Shown here: in pieces, positions 6,443 through 14,030 of the stretch
How positions within the stretch are numbered: position 1 is the first letter of the stretch
How the letters are laid out: each line of letters opens with the position of its first letter
Assembly (NCBI GenBank): GCA_043816955.1
Contig: JBDRHL010000108.1
Location: 1-22,752, forward strand
Origin: JBDRHL01 sp043816955
Lineage (GTDB): Bacteria > Planctomycetota > Phycisphaerae > Sedimentisphaerales > CAYZTY01
DNA: 22,752 nt
Direction: 5' to 3'
Position numbers and translations under genes: made by a program
The notes under the pieces: model-generated
Databases searched by the model: none
The model's input: only the letters and a program-made list of their open reading frames with translations
What the model was told of the DNA's origin: nothing

Positions 6443-9205
6443 ATGGATAAGAATAAAATAAGCCTGACATTTCATATACCCGAAATTCCTGATCCAAACT
6501 TTTCTCAGTTTCAGGCAGTTGCAGGAGGAGATGTTCGAAAGGCGGCATGGCAGGCCTGTGAGCATATCTTGCGAACTCTTTCGAATATGCCGTCGTCGAG
6601 TATTTCTGCAGAAATCCTGTTTATCCATGACCCTGCAGCGGGCTCGGATGATCGACAAAGCAGATTAAAGCTTTATCTAAGACTTGAGGCAACAGAGCCT
6701 TCCAACCTTAAGAGCATCGGCCATCTTGTTAAGGGCAGTATGCTTAGCAGGTTTTATAAACTCGAAACGCTCGAGCAGCCCTTCTTAGAACCTGAAGGGC
6801 TGAAATGGAATTGCTCTGTTATCCGAAGAGAGGATTTTGTTCGCCCATTACACGACAACCTGTTTAACGCAAAAGTGCCTGAATACTATTACACAGTTAT
6901 TCCTTTTGATGCCAATGAAAAAAATGACGTTATGATGCTGGATAGTGTCTTGGACAAGGTTGATAAGCCTGTAATTATAAGCATAAAACTTAAACCAGTG
7001 GATATCTCGGCCCAGCTTCACAGTCATACCGCATATCTTGCCAGGCTTTCAAGCATTAACCGAAGCTGGGAAGATGAATATGAACTGAAAAACAACTTTG
7101 ATAACTTCAGCTTTTCAGAAAACGATCTATCTAACTTGGCAAGATCATCTCAGGAGTTAAAGCCGTTAACCTGCAGGGATCCACTTGCCGACGATATCTT
7201 CCGCCAGCAGAAGAAATTCCACGAAAGCCTTCGCACGCCCCATCTCCAGTTTGGTATTCAAATCATGGCGGAAAATGAATCCACGGCCAGATTGGTGGGT
7301 TCGATAATCGCAGAATCTTCTTTCCAACAAGGTTCATATCGGCTTTTAACAAGTAATACCGACTGTGATCATCAGGTTGTACCTGATTCTATCTGCGATG
7401 AAGCTAAAGAGTATATAGACATTGCTCTATATAATGAGTTGAGGCCTTTGACGCAACTTGCGACCGCGGATGAACTACTGGGCTTGTTCCGCCTGCCGGT
7501 CGCATCTTTTTCATCGCCATTCTGTATTAGAAAAAACACAGATCCTAAATTTGTTGACCCCAAAGACCTTATAGTTTTAGGTTATGACCAGCACAGCTTA
7601 TACCCTGGTGGTAAACCCATTCCCAGAGGGATTCATATCAATGTACTTAAGAAAGGTGGTGTTGTGCTTGGTCTTCCGGGTATGGGTAAAAATACCAATA
7701 ACATAAATATACAAATCCAGCTATCGGACAAAGATACTCCCTACATGATGATTGAATCGGCCAAGACTGAGTATAGAGCTCTTAAGAAATTTACGAATCA
7801 CGAAAACCCTTCGATAAGAAAACTGGCACGAAACCTCAAAGTCTTTACGGCAGGCAGCGAGACAAGTCCATTAACAATCAATCCTTTAAGAATACCTAAG
7901 GGCGTTTACGTCAATGAACACATTGAAAATCTTTTGGCGTGCTTCAAGGCTGTTTTACCTGTTGCAAGCGGCTCGTTACCAGCTTTGTTGGGTGAAGCGT
8001 TGGAGATAGTTTATGAAAGATTTCCCGAAGCAAACAAACCTCCGGTAATGTCTGATCTGGTGGATTCTATTCAGCAGGTTCTTGATTCAAAAGGATATTC
8101 GCCCAATACCCGCTCAGATATGCAGACGGTGACTGAAGTTCGCATAGGGGTTCTGGCTCAGCGTCTTATCGGTAGGGTTTTTGGCTGCCGGGGTGGTATA
8201 AGCATCGAAGAGTTGATGGAAGGCCCCAGCATCATTGAGACTGACAAATTATGCGGAGAGCAGAAATGCCTGCTTATACTGTTTATCTTTATGCTAATAC
8301 GGGAGATTTTAAAAACTTCTCCTTTGTATAAAGGGCCACTCAGGTTCGCTATATTGATAGAGGAAGCACATAATATTTTTGGCTCATCAAATATTACCGC
8401 ATCAGAAGAAATTGCCGATCCTAAGTCACAGCTTACCGAATTTTTATCCCAGATGATGGTTGAACTTCGTGCCTTAGGTGTAGCAATAATCCTGAGCAGT
8501 CAGCACCCGTTATCTCTTGCTCCCGGAGCGGTTAAAACACCCGCATCCAAAGTTGTATTTCTACAGGTCGCCAATAGGGAGCGTGAAGAGATAGGGGGAA
8601 GCATGCTACTTGACGGGAGCCAAATGCAGGATATCGCCAGATTTGGACCTGGAGAAGCCTTTCTGTTTACCGAGGGCTATCATTATCCGCGAAGAATCAA
8701 GACTATCAACCTGCATGAACAATTCGATCTGTCAACTATTCACGATGATGAATTGCACCAAATGCTTTCTACCGAAGATTGGTTTATCCAGGCAAGGATT
8801 CAACGTGTCAAGGATGAACTCTTTCAATTCAATGATTGCATAAATAGGTTCGAGGAGAAAAGAAAAAAGATCAATTTAGAAGTCCAGCATCTTGTGCAAC
8901 TAAGAGAAAAAGTAATCAAATTAAAGAACAGCAAAACCAGAAAGGATAGTCTCAGTGCTATCATCAAAAGTCTTCGTACAAATAAAGAAGCTCTTTTTTC
9001 GGAATACCGGAAGATGACAAGAAACATCGAAAAGCGATTTGGACATTTGCGTAACCACAATGAGATTCAAAATGAATATCTGGAAAAACTCTCTGAATCG
9101 AAGTTTAGACTCTTCGACAACTCAATAAAATCCCATGTGAATGGCTTGATGTCGGCTATCGACATCGCAATTAAAAAATGTCAACAGTTAAAATTTAAGG
9201 AGTAA
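6443..9205 (+). CDS. HerA/FtsK-superfamily ATPase with C-terminal coiled coil
   Basis: A 920-residue P-loop ATPase. Residues 1 to about 380 form a large N-terminal region without a motif I can name. The Walker A segment is GLPGMGKNT (410-418) and Walker B is ILIEEAH (637-643). A later strand ends in LSSQHP and is followed by a basic segment (REREEIGGS), the usual order in HerA/VirB4-like hexameric DNA translocases. From about residue 785 the protein is a highly charged coiled coil. Two deviations stand out: Asn replaces the Ser/Thr that normally follows the Walker A Lys, and Walker B has Glu-Glu rather than Asp-Glu. The start ATG has AAGGA upstream. It opens the operon, and its stop overlaps the ribosome binding region of the next gene. 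DNA or substrate translocation is inferred from the superfamily. Confidence 0.82.
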   Translation: MDKNKISLTFHIPEIPDPNFSQFQAVAGGDVRKAAWQACEHILRTLSNMPSSSISAEILFIHDPAAGSDDRQSRLKLYLRLEATEPSNLKSIGHLVKGSMLSRFYKLETLEQPFLEPEGLKWNCSVIRREDFVRPLHDNLFNAKVPEYYYTVIPFDANEKNDVMMLDSVLDKVDKPVIISIKLKPVDISAQLHSHTAYLARLSSINRSWEDEYELKNNFDNFSFSENDLSNLARSSQELKPLTCRDPLADDIFRQQKKFHESLRTPHLQFGIQIMAENESTARLVGSIIAESSFQQGSYRLLTSNTDCDHQVVPDSICDEAKEYIDIALYNELRPLTQLATADELLGLFRLPVASFSSPFCIRKNTDPKFVDPKDLIVLGYDQHSLYPGGKPIPRGIHINVLKKGGVVLGLPGMGKNTNNINIQIQLSDKDTPYMMIESAKTEYRALKKFTNHENPSIRKLARNLKVFTAGSETSPLTINPLRIPKGVYVNEHIENLLACFKAVLPVASGSLPALLGEALEIVYERFPEANKPPVMSDLVDSIQQVLDSKGYSPNTRSDMQTVTEVRIGVLAQRLIGRVFGCRGGISIEELMEGPSIIETDKLCGEQKCLLILFIFMLIREILKTSPLYKGPLRFAILIEEAHNIFGSSNITASEEIADPKSQLTEFLSQMMVELRALGVAIILSSQHPLSLAPGAVKTPASKVVFLQVANREREEIGGSMLLDGSQMQDIARFGPGEAFLFTEGYHYPRRIKTINLHEQFDLSTIHDDELHQMLSTEDWFIQARIQRVKDELFQFNDCINRFEEKRKKINLEVQHLVQLREKVIKLKNSKTRKDSLSAIIKSLRTNKEALFSEYRKMTRNIEKRFGHLRNHNEIQNEYLEKLSESKFRLFDNSIKSHVNGLMSAIDIAIKKCQQLKFKE

Positions 9206-9209
9206 TATT

Positions 9210-9725
9210 ATGGCTAACAGATCGGATTTACCAACCCATAATGAAATCGAAGAAACAGTGGAGGACAATGACCAGCAGATGTCTGAGAAAATCGAAGAGA
9301 TTGAGGTGCTGGTCGAAGATACCGAAACAGCGCGTAACGTTCATGAAGCACTTGATCTTGAGACAACTGCCGAAGGTGCTGAAGAGGTTGAATCGCTCGT
9401 GGATGCTGCGGAGGATGAAACTGTGGAAATCTTTGACGAAGAGGATGACAACCTCGAAGACATCCAGGATGAGGCCCAGGATTATGCAGATGAAATCGAT
9501 GATCGACATGACTCTGCCGAGTCGGACCTTGAGAAGCTATCCGATGCCAGCAGCGAAGTAAGGACAGCTGAGACAATAAATGAGCTTGCCAATGCCAAAA
9601 CTTCCTCATTGGAAGAGATGGACTTTTTGAGGGACAACAACGAAAAGGCTGAAGAAGACAAAGCCGAAAGTGAACGGGAACAGGATGCCTTAGAAGCCAG
9701 AATTGATTCCGGAAGGAGGTCATAA
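9210..9725 (+). CDS. Very acidic coiled-coil protein (171 aa)
   Basis: I do not recognise a family. The 171-residue product is unusually rich in Glu and Asp (EEDDNLEDIQDEAQDYADE at about residues 76-94), with heptad-like spacing of Leu, Val and Ile that suggests one long coiled coil, and ends in a short basic tail (IDSGRRS). There are no Cys residues, signal peptide or membrane segment. The AAGGAG ribosome binding site (9197-9202) overlaps the stop of the ATPase gene, so translation is coupled. A structural, adaptor or DNA-mimic role for the neighbouring ATPase is conceivable but is only a guess. The reverse strand has a long open frame across this gene, explained by the biased composition. 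Confidence 0.8.
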   Translation: MANRSDLPTHNEIEETVEDNDQQMSEKIEEIEVLVEDTETARNVHEALDLETTAEGAEEVESLVDAAEDETVEIFDEEDDNLEDIQDEAQDYADEIDDRHDSAESDLEKLSDASSEVRTAETINELANAKTSSLEEMDFLRDNNEKAEEDKAESEREQDALEARIDSGRRS

Positions 9726-9726
9726 A

Positions 9727-10317
9727 ATGAGCCGTATTGGAGATGTAAATAAAGTTACCGTTGCGGAAGTCGAAGCGTTTATCGCTGTAGCCCAAAGCTG
9801 CATAAACAAACTTCAGTCCGCCACCAAAGTTCTTCCAAAAGTTGATAAGGATGGTTCTTCCGAATGTCCCTTTGCAGAAGAACTCTATGCCCAAAAAGAG
9901 GAGGCACAGAAGGAAGCCCAAGCATGTCTTGAAAAACTCGGAGAATACCAGTTGTGGGTGGAAAACCAGATCAGAATCTGCCAGAACAATCTCTCGGTCA
10001 TCTCATCAGGCAAAGCTGCTCTGCGTACCGATAGACCTCGTGACAGGCTTTCTGAAGCGGAAGATAATTTGAGTGCCTTTTGTAAAAAACTTGAAGAGCT
10101 TCTTGGAAAAATTGAGGAAGTGTTCAGGCAGCTGCAGGCTGCAATTATGGAGGCTTCACAAAAACAGTTCCCTGGCAGAATTCCACGAAAGAACCCTGGC
10201 TTCCCTATCCTCTTGTCTGAACCGGATTCGGCACATAACCGGAATATATCTGCCGGCCTTGATAATGATTTGAAACTGATGATATCGAGAGGACCAAGCG
10301 GTAGAAACGGAAGCTGA
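9727..10317 (+). CDS. Coiled-coil protein (196 aa)
   Basis: Read from the ATG at 9727, the product is 196 residues. The start is fixed by a near-perfect AGGAGGT ribosome binding site ending at 9720, six bases away; an in-frame TTG 24 bases earlier is inside the previous gene and is rejected. Residues 13-150 are predicted helical coiled coil by eye (LYAQKEEAQKEAQACLEKL, LSAFCKKLEELLGKIEEVF), and residues 155-196 form a Pro/Gly-rich, probably disordered tail. It starts one base after the stop of the acidic coiled-coil gene, so the two are probably made together and may pair. No family is recognised and there are no membrane segments. Confidence 0.8.
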   Translation: MSRIGDVNKVTVAEVEAFIAVAQSCINKLQSATKVLPKVDKDGSSECPFAEELYAQKEEAQKEAQACLEKLGEYQLWVENQIRICQNNLSVISSGKAALRTDRPRDRLSEAEDNLSAFCKKLEELLGKIEEVFRQLQAAIMEASQKQFPGRIPRKNPGFPILLSEPDSAHNRNISAGLDNDLKLMISRGPSGRNGS

Positions 10318-10329
10318 GGTGATACAGTT

Positions 10330-12237
10330 ATGAAAAAAACACTTGAAAATCAGCAAACGAAATCTTCTGAAAAGATATTTATAGGTACCGGCGGTACCAA
10401 TCCAGGGATTGATGTACTGGATATCGAAACCGGAATATCAGAAAGAATTTTTTCTGTTCCCTGCGGTAACAGTGTATACACCATAGATACAAGCGGCGAT
10501 GCAAAAACACTGGTCTTAGGAACCAAGGCAGGATATTTCTACCGGCTTTCTTATCCGGATTCAGGGAAAAACAATGATTGGCGTGCCGACAAATTCATTC
10601 AGGGATCGGCTATACTCAGTGTCTGCCTGTTGGATGATTCCAGAGCGGCAGCGACCGATATGTCCGGCAGGTGCCTTATCTGGCAGCCTGACAGCCTGAA
10701 AAAAACCGTGAAGCTTCCAACGGATAGACATGTTATTTGCTCATTGTTCAAACCTGCCGGCGACCGTCTGGCCGGGATATCTACGGCAGGAGAGGTTCTT
10801 CTTTGGGATACGCATACACGGGATATTATCGACATCCCGAAAGCTCCTCAAACTCCACCTGTGGCTGCACTGGTCAAACCTCTGTGGTGGAAGAAGGCAG
10901 GCTGCTGGGTATGGCCCGGATATGAAGGAATTATCATCCTGTTCGATTATGCCAATGGCAGAATCAACACATTGTCAGGCCACAAGACCCATTCCTATGG
11001 TACGTGTATCTGCGATGATAAACTTATTACAACGGGACAAAAAGACGGCCTTTTGAAGGTATGGCAGGCCGGATCAGATAAGCCCTCAGAAGTTTTCGAG
11101 ATACCACAAGGTATCATTTCGGCAACATCCTGGCCTGATAATGAATCCTGGAAGCTACTACTCTGCCGAGATACCGGTCAGTCTGAAATATTCACTTATA
11201 AACAGAAGAGTCTTGAATTTTCACACGTAATCCCTGTAAGAAATTGCAGAGTTATCGCCGAACCTGATATTGAACGAATCAGAAACAAACAACAGCAAAG
11301 AATTACCGCCAAGGCCGAAGGGCTCTGTCTGGATATACAGGAGAATATATCAGCCCGAAGATATGATCAACTGCAGGGCCTTTATCAGAGTCTTGAAGAA
11401 ATTGGTTTTGAGAATGCAAGTCTTTTACTGCAAGCCAGAGAATCACAATCAAAAGATGACTTAGTCTCAGAGCTTAAAGCTTGCCATAAGCTGGGCAAGC
11501 TCTCGAATCCAGGCATGGAACAGATGCCGGTAATGTTTGAAAGATACGCACATCTTCTGCGAAAGAGCTGGTTATTGAAAGAGACAGTTTCGGCATATGC
11601 CAGGCTCAATGATTTACCCAATAGTAAAAACCGATACGAACAGGATATAAGGCAGCTGCTTGATTACCTTGCTGTTATAGAAAACAGCGAATTTGTAATC
11701 GAGCCGGATACCGATCTCCAACTTCTGTTGCAGGCTGCCTTATTTATGAACAATCCCCTTGTCGGCAGGTTCGTACTCAAAACGCTCGGCACATTTAATA
11801 TTGAAGCGAGTGTATCTTCGGCTGAATTTATCAAATGCTATAACACCTTAAGGCAAAAGACACAACTACTGCCGCCTTTGGAGGCAATAGAAAAAATTAA
11901 CTGGCTGTCAGATTCAGATAAACTCTCAGGAGATGTCATAATTCTCAAGGATGATGCAGACAAGGTACCACAAGGGATCGAGTTGTGTATAAGATTCATC
12001 GACAGCGGTTTTGAGACATCGGTCAAAACCGCTGTGTTGTTCAATGCAGAAAAAAGGAATTCGGATGTAACCATCGTTCAGCATAATCAGCAAATCGCAA
12101 AAGGCCTGGATATCATCCGCAGATCATCTCATGCATCTGGTTTTATCAAAACGGTTAATTCAGGTGTCAATCTTATAATCCGGCAGCTGATTACCAGGGC
12201 ACTGGCCGAGAAAAAAGCATTGATGTGGAGTCGTTGA
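10330..12237 (+). CDS. WD40-like beta-propeller protein with helical and beta C-terminal parts
   Basis: A 635-residue protein. About seven blade-closing strands recur at roughly 45-residue spacing in residues 15-295: VLDIETG, YRLSYPD, CLIWQPD, VLLWDTHT, IILFDYANG, LKVWQAG and EIFTYKQ. These indicate a seven-bladed WD40/quinoprotein-type propeller. Residues 310-500 are helical (repeat-like, with many Leu). Residues 510-635 mix beta strands (GIELCIRFIDSGFETSV) with a final helix. Propellers of this kind are scaffolds for protein-protein contacts. No signal peptide is seen, so it should act in the cytoplasm with the other operon products. A GAGGT ribosome binding site sits nine bases upstream, and the following gene starts one base after its stop. 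Confidence 0.8.
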   Translation: MKKTLENQQTKSSEKIFIGTGGTNPGIDVLDIETGISERIFSVPCGNSVYTIDTSGDAKTLVLGTKAGYFYRLSYPDSGKNNDWRADKFIQGSAILSVCLLDDSRAAATDMSGRCLIWQPDSLKKTVKLPTDRHVICSLFKPAGDRLAGISTAGEVLLWDTHTRDIIDIPKAPQTPPVAALVKPLWWKKAGCWVWPGYEGIIILFDYANGRINTLSGHKTHSYGTCICDDKLITTGQKDGLLKVWQAGSDKPSEVFEIPQGIISATSWPDNESWKLLLCRDTGQSEIFTYKQKSLEFSHVIPVRNCRVIAEPDIERIRNKQQQRITAKAEGLCLDIQENISARRYDQLQGLYQSLEEIGFENASLLLQARESQSKDDLVSELKACHKLGKLSNPGMEQMPVMFERYAHLLRKSWLLKETVSAYARLNDLPNSKNRYEQDIRQLLDYLAVIENSEFVIEPDTDLQLLLQAALFMNNPLVGRFVLKTLGTFNIEASVSSAEFIKCYNTLRQKTQLLPPLEAIEKINWLSDSDKLSGDVIILKDDADKVPQGIELCIRFIDSGFETSVKTAVLFNAEKRNSDVTIVQHNQQIAKGLDIIRRSSHASGFIKTVNSGVNLIIRQLITRALAEKKALMWSR

Positions 12238-12238
12238 A

Positions 12239-13372
12239 ATGCAGCAATTATTAACAACAGATACAGTTACCAAAACAAGCATTGATTATGCACAGTTATC
12301 TTTGATTGAGCTTACCGGGCTAATAGCTGACAGCAGCGACAGAAAGGCACTTTCCGAACTGCACGAGAACAGGGCTTTCTTCAGACACAAAGACAGCAGG
12401 CCGCTTTTGATGGTGGATTTCCTTGTCAGGCTAAGACAGCAGCCCGCCTCCAGGCAATGGTGCAATAATAACCAAATGGCACTGGAGCAGGCATTTGACC
12501 TCACCTTGTCAAAATTCCTGAATATCCCGAAAAATAACGGTGCTTCCGGCTATAAGGCTGAAACTTTTGGCCCGGACTGCCGCTATTACTACAGTGCCTT
12601 TAATAATCGTTTTCTGGCTGAAATCAGCTCAAAAGGCCTTGATGACGAGCTCGAGATTGAATTTATGGCGGCAAAATTGCTGCAGAACTTTGTTTTTCGG
12701 CACTTTTATCTTTCCTGCCTGGAGTGCAGGCGAAGAGAGCAGAAACTTGTAAGAAAAGTCCACCATCAATTCGATGGCCAAAATTTGAACTTATGGATAC
12801 CGGCCCAGATGACTACAAAAATGTTTGAAAAGTGGTTTAACGAAAATATTGCCGCTCAGAAAAGCTGCAAATTTAGCCAGCAAGACATACAGGAAATCGT
12901 AGATAACTCCCTTCTGACACGAAAAATTATTCCTCTTGAAGATATCCAGGATTGTCAGGGATTAAACGCCGAATATCGTGATTTTTCATCAGCTTTGAGA
13001 GAACGAATAAGCTCCAATGGTCTGGCAGGAACAATAGCAGACGAAAAGGCCGACAATATCGAAGACCAGAGACCTGCAATAAGAAGTCTAGGCACAACGA
13101 GGCTGAAGAAACTTATACAAATGATTTTTGAGTCGCTTGCCGGAACAGGAAGCGATTATAGAAATATTCTGTCTGAATTTGGCTTGAGCAAGGCTACCTT
13201 CAGCAGATTTGCAGGAAGTCGATGGAACAATAATGGCAGCAGCTTTATTCCTGATCTGTGGAAAAATACCGCCCATGTCCTGGCAAACCATCCTGACTTT
13301 ACTGAAGTTGTTAAAGAAGCAGGCCTCTGGAATAAGGTACGTCTTGCCGCAGGAACAGAAAGGATATATTGA
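12239..13372 (+). CDS. Unknown protein (377 aa) with C-terminal helix-turn-helix-like segment
   Basis: I do not recognise the protein. It is 377 residues, soluble and largely helical. A Cys pair in LSCLECRRRE (about 159-168) has no matching second pair. The C-terminal 90 residues contain LSEFGLSKATFSRFAGSRW, which reads as a helix-turn-helix, followed by LWKNTAHVLANHPDF and VVKEAG. DNA binding is therefore possible, which would suit an operon with two DNA-translocase-like ATPases, but this is inference. A GGAG site lies eight bases before the ATG. The gene is separated by one base from genes on both sides (previous stop 12237, next start 13374), so it is translated as part of the operon. Confidence 0.75.
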   Translation: MQQLLTTDTVTKTSIDYAQLSLIELTGLIADSSDRKALSELHENRAFFRHKDSRPLLMVDFLVRLRQQPASRQWCNNNQMALEQAFDLTLSKFLNIPKNNGASGYKAETFGPDCRYYYSAFNNRFLAEISSKGLDDELEIEFMAAKLLQNFVFRHFYLSCLECRRREQKLVRKVHHQFDGQNLNLWIPAQMTTKMFEKWFNENIAAQKSCKFSQQDIQEIVDNSLLTRKIIPLEDIQDCQGLNAEYRDFSSALRERISSNGLAGTIADEKADNIEDQRPAIRSLGTTRLKKLIQMIFESLAGTGSDYRNILSEFGLSKATFSRFAGSRWNNNGSSFIPDLWKNTAHVLANHPDFTEVVKEAGLWNKVRLAAGTERIY

Positions 13373-13373
13373 G

Positions 13374-14030
13374 ATGAACAACGAACTTTACTTTATACCG
13401 ATTTTACAAGAGGCCCTGAAGCAACCGGACAGGCAAAAGGCATTGTCAGATGCTCTTTATAAGATCGACCGTTTCGGCAAAAGTGAACGATTCAAAGAAG
13501 GTTTTCAAAATTTCATCTCCTTTGTCACGGAATCATACCAGAGGCATTACCTGATTGAGGAGAATCAAAGCCTTCGGCAAATAGTCGATCTGCTATCCGA
13601 GTCCTTTGAGAGTCTGTATCCGGAAACAAACGGGGTGGAACTGTCAGGACGGGGTTGGAAGGAAAAGTATCTTAAGATAGCGGCCTTTTCACAAAGCACT
13701 CTTCCGCTTGAAATTACTATTTTTGGCAACAACCAGTTGGTCGGTAGTGTCAGCCTGGCTCAGAATAATAAAAGTCAGAAATTCAGCGGGATTACTCCCG
13801 GCAATTATACGATTAGGTTTTCGACAGGCAGGACTCTGTGGAAAGGCGAAATAATAGAAAAAGACCTGATGGCAAGGAAAACTCTCGATGGTCAGATAAT
13901 AAAACTCGCCGCGGACTCGGGCGATTTTAAGGCCAGGCCATCCCGAATTGTAACTATTTTGAAAGATCAAGTAGTCTTGAAGATATTTAAAGGCTTGTAT
14001 AGCGGAGTGATACAAATTGAATTGGGATAA
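13374..14030 (+). CDS. Helical plus beta-sandwich protein (218 aa)
   Basis: The ATG at 13374 lies one base after the preceding stop and gives 218 residues; an in-frame TTG at 13209 is inside the previous gene and is rejected. Residues 1-85 are helical (ALYKIDRFGKSERFKEGFQN). Residues 100-218 are beta-rich: LPLEITIFGNNQLVGSVSL is followed by GNYTIRFSTGRTLWKGEI, a pattern seen in peptide-like beta sandwiches found near bacterial signalling and conflict genes, though I cannot name the family. There is no signal peptide. Its 3' end overlaps the likely TTG start of the protease gene by 14 bases. A role as adaptor or sensor in the complex is inference. Confidence 0.75.
   Translation: MNNELYFIPILQEALKQPDRQKALSDALYKIDRFGKSERFKEGFQNFISFVTESYQRHYLIEENQSLRQIVDLLSESFESLYPETNGVELSGRGWKEKYLKIAAFSQSTLPLEITIFGNNQLVGSVSLAQNNKSQKFSGITPGNYTIRFSTGRTLWKGEIIEKDLMARKTLDGQIIKLAADSGDFKARPSRIVTILKDQVVLKIFKGLYSGVIQIELG

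Noticed and set aside
9214..9921. Minus-strand open frame of 235 codons across the acidic coiled-coil gene
   Set aside because: The sense gene is rich in GAx codons, which read as Leu/Phe/Ser/His in reverse. The translation is low complexity and spans two well-supported sense genes with good ribosome binding sites.
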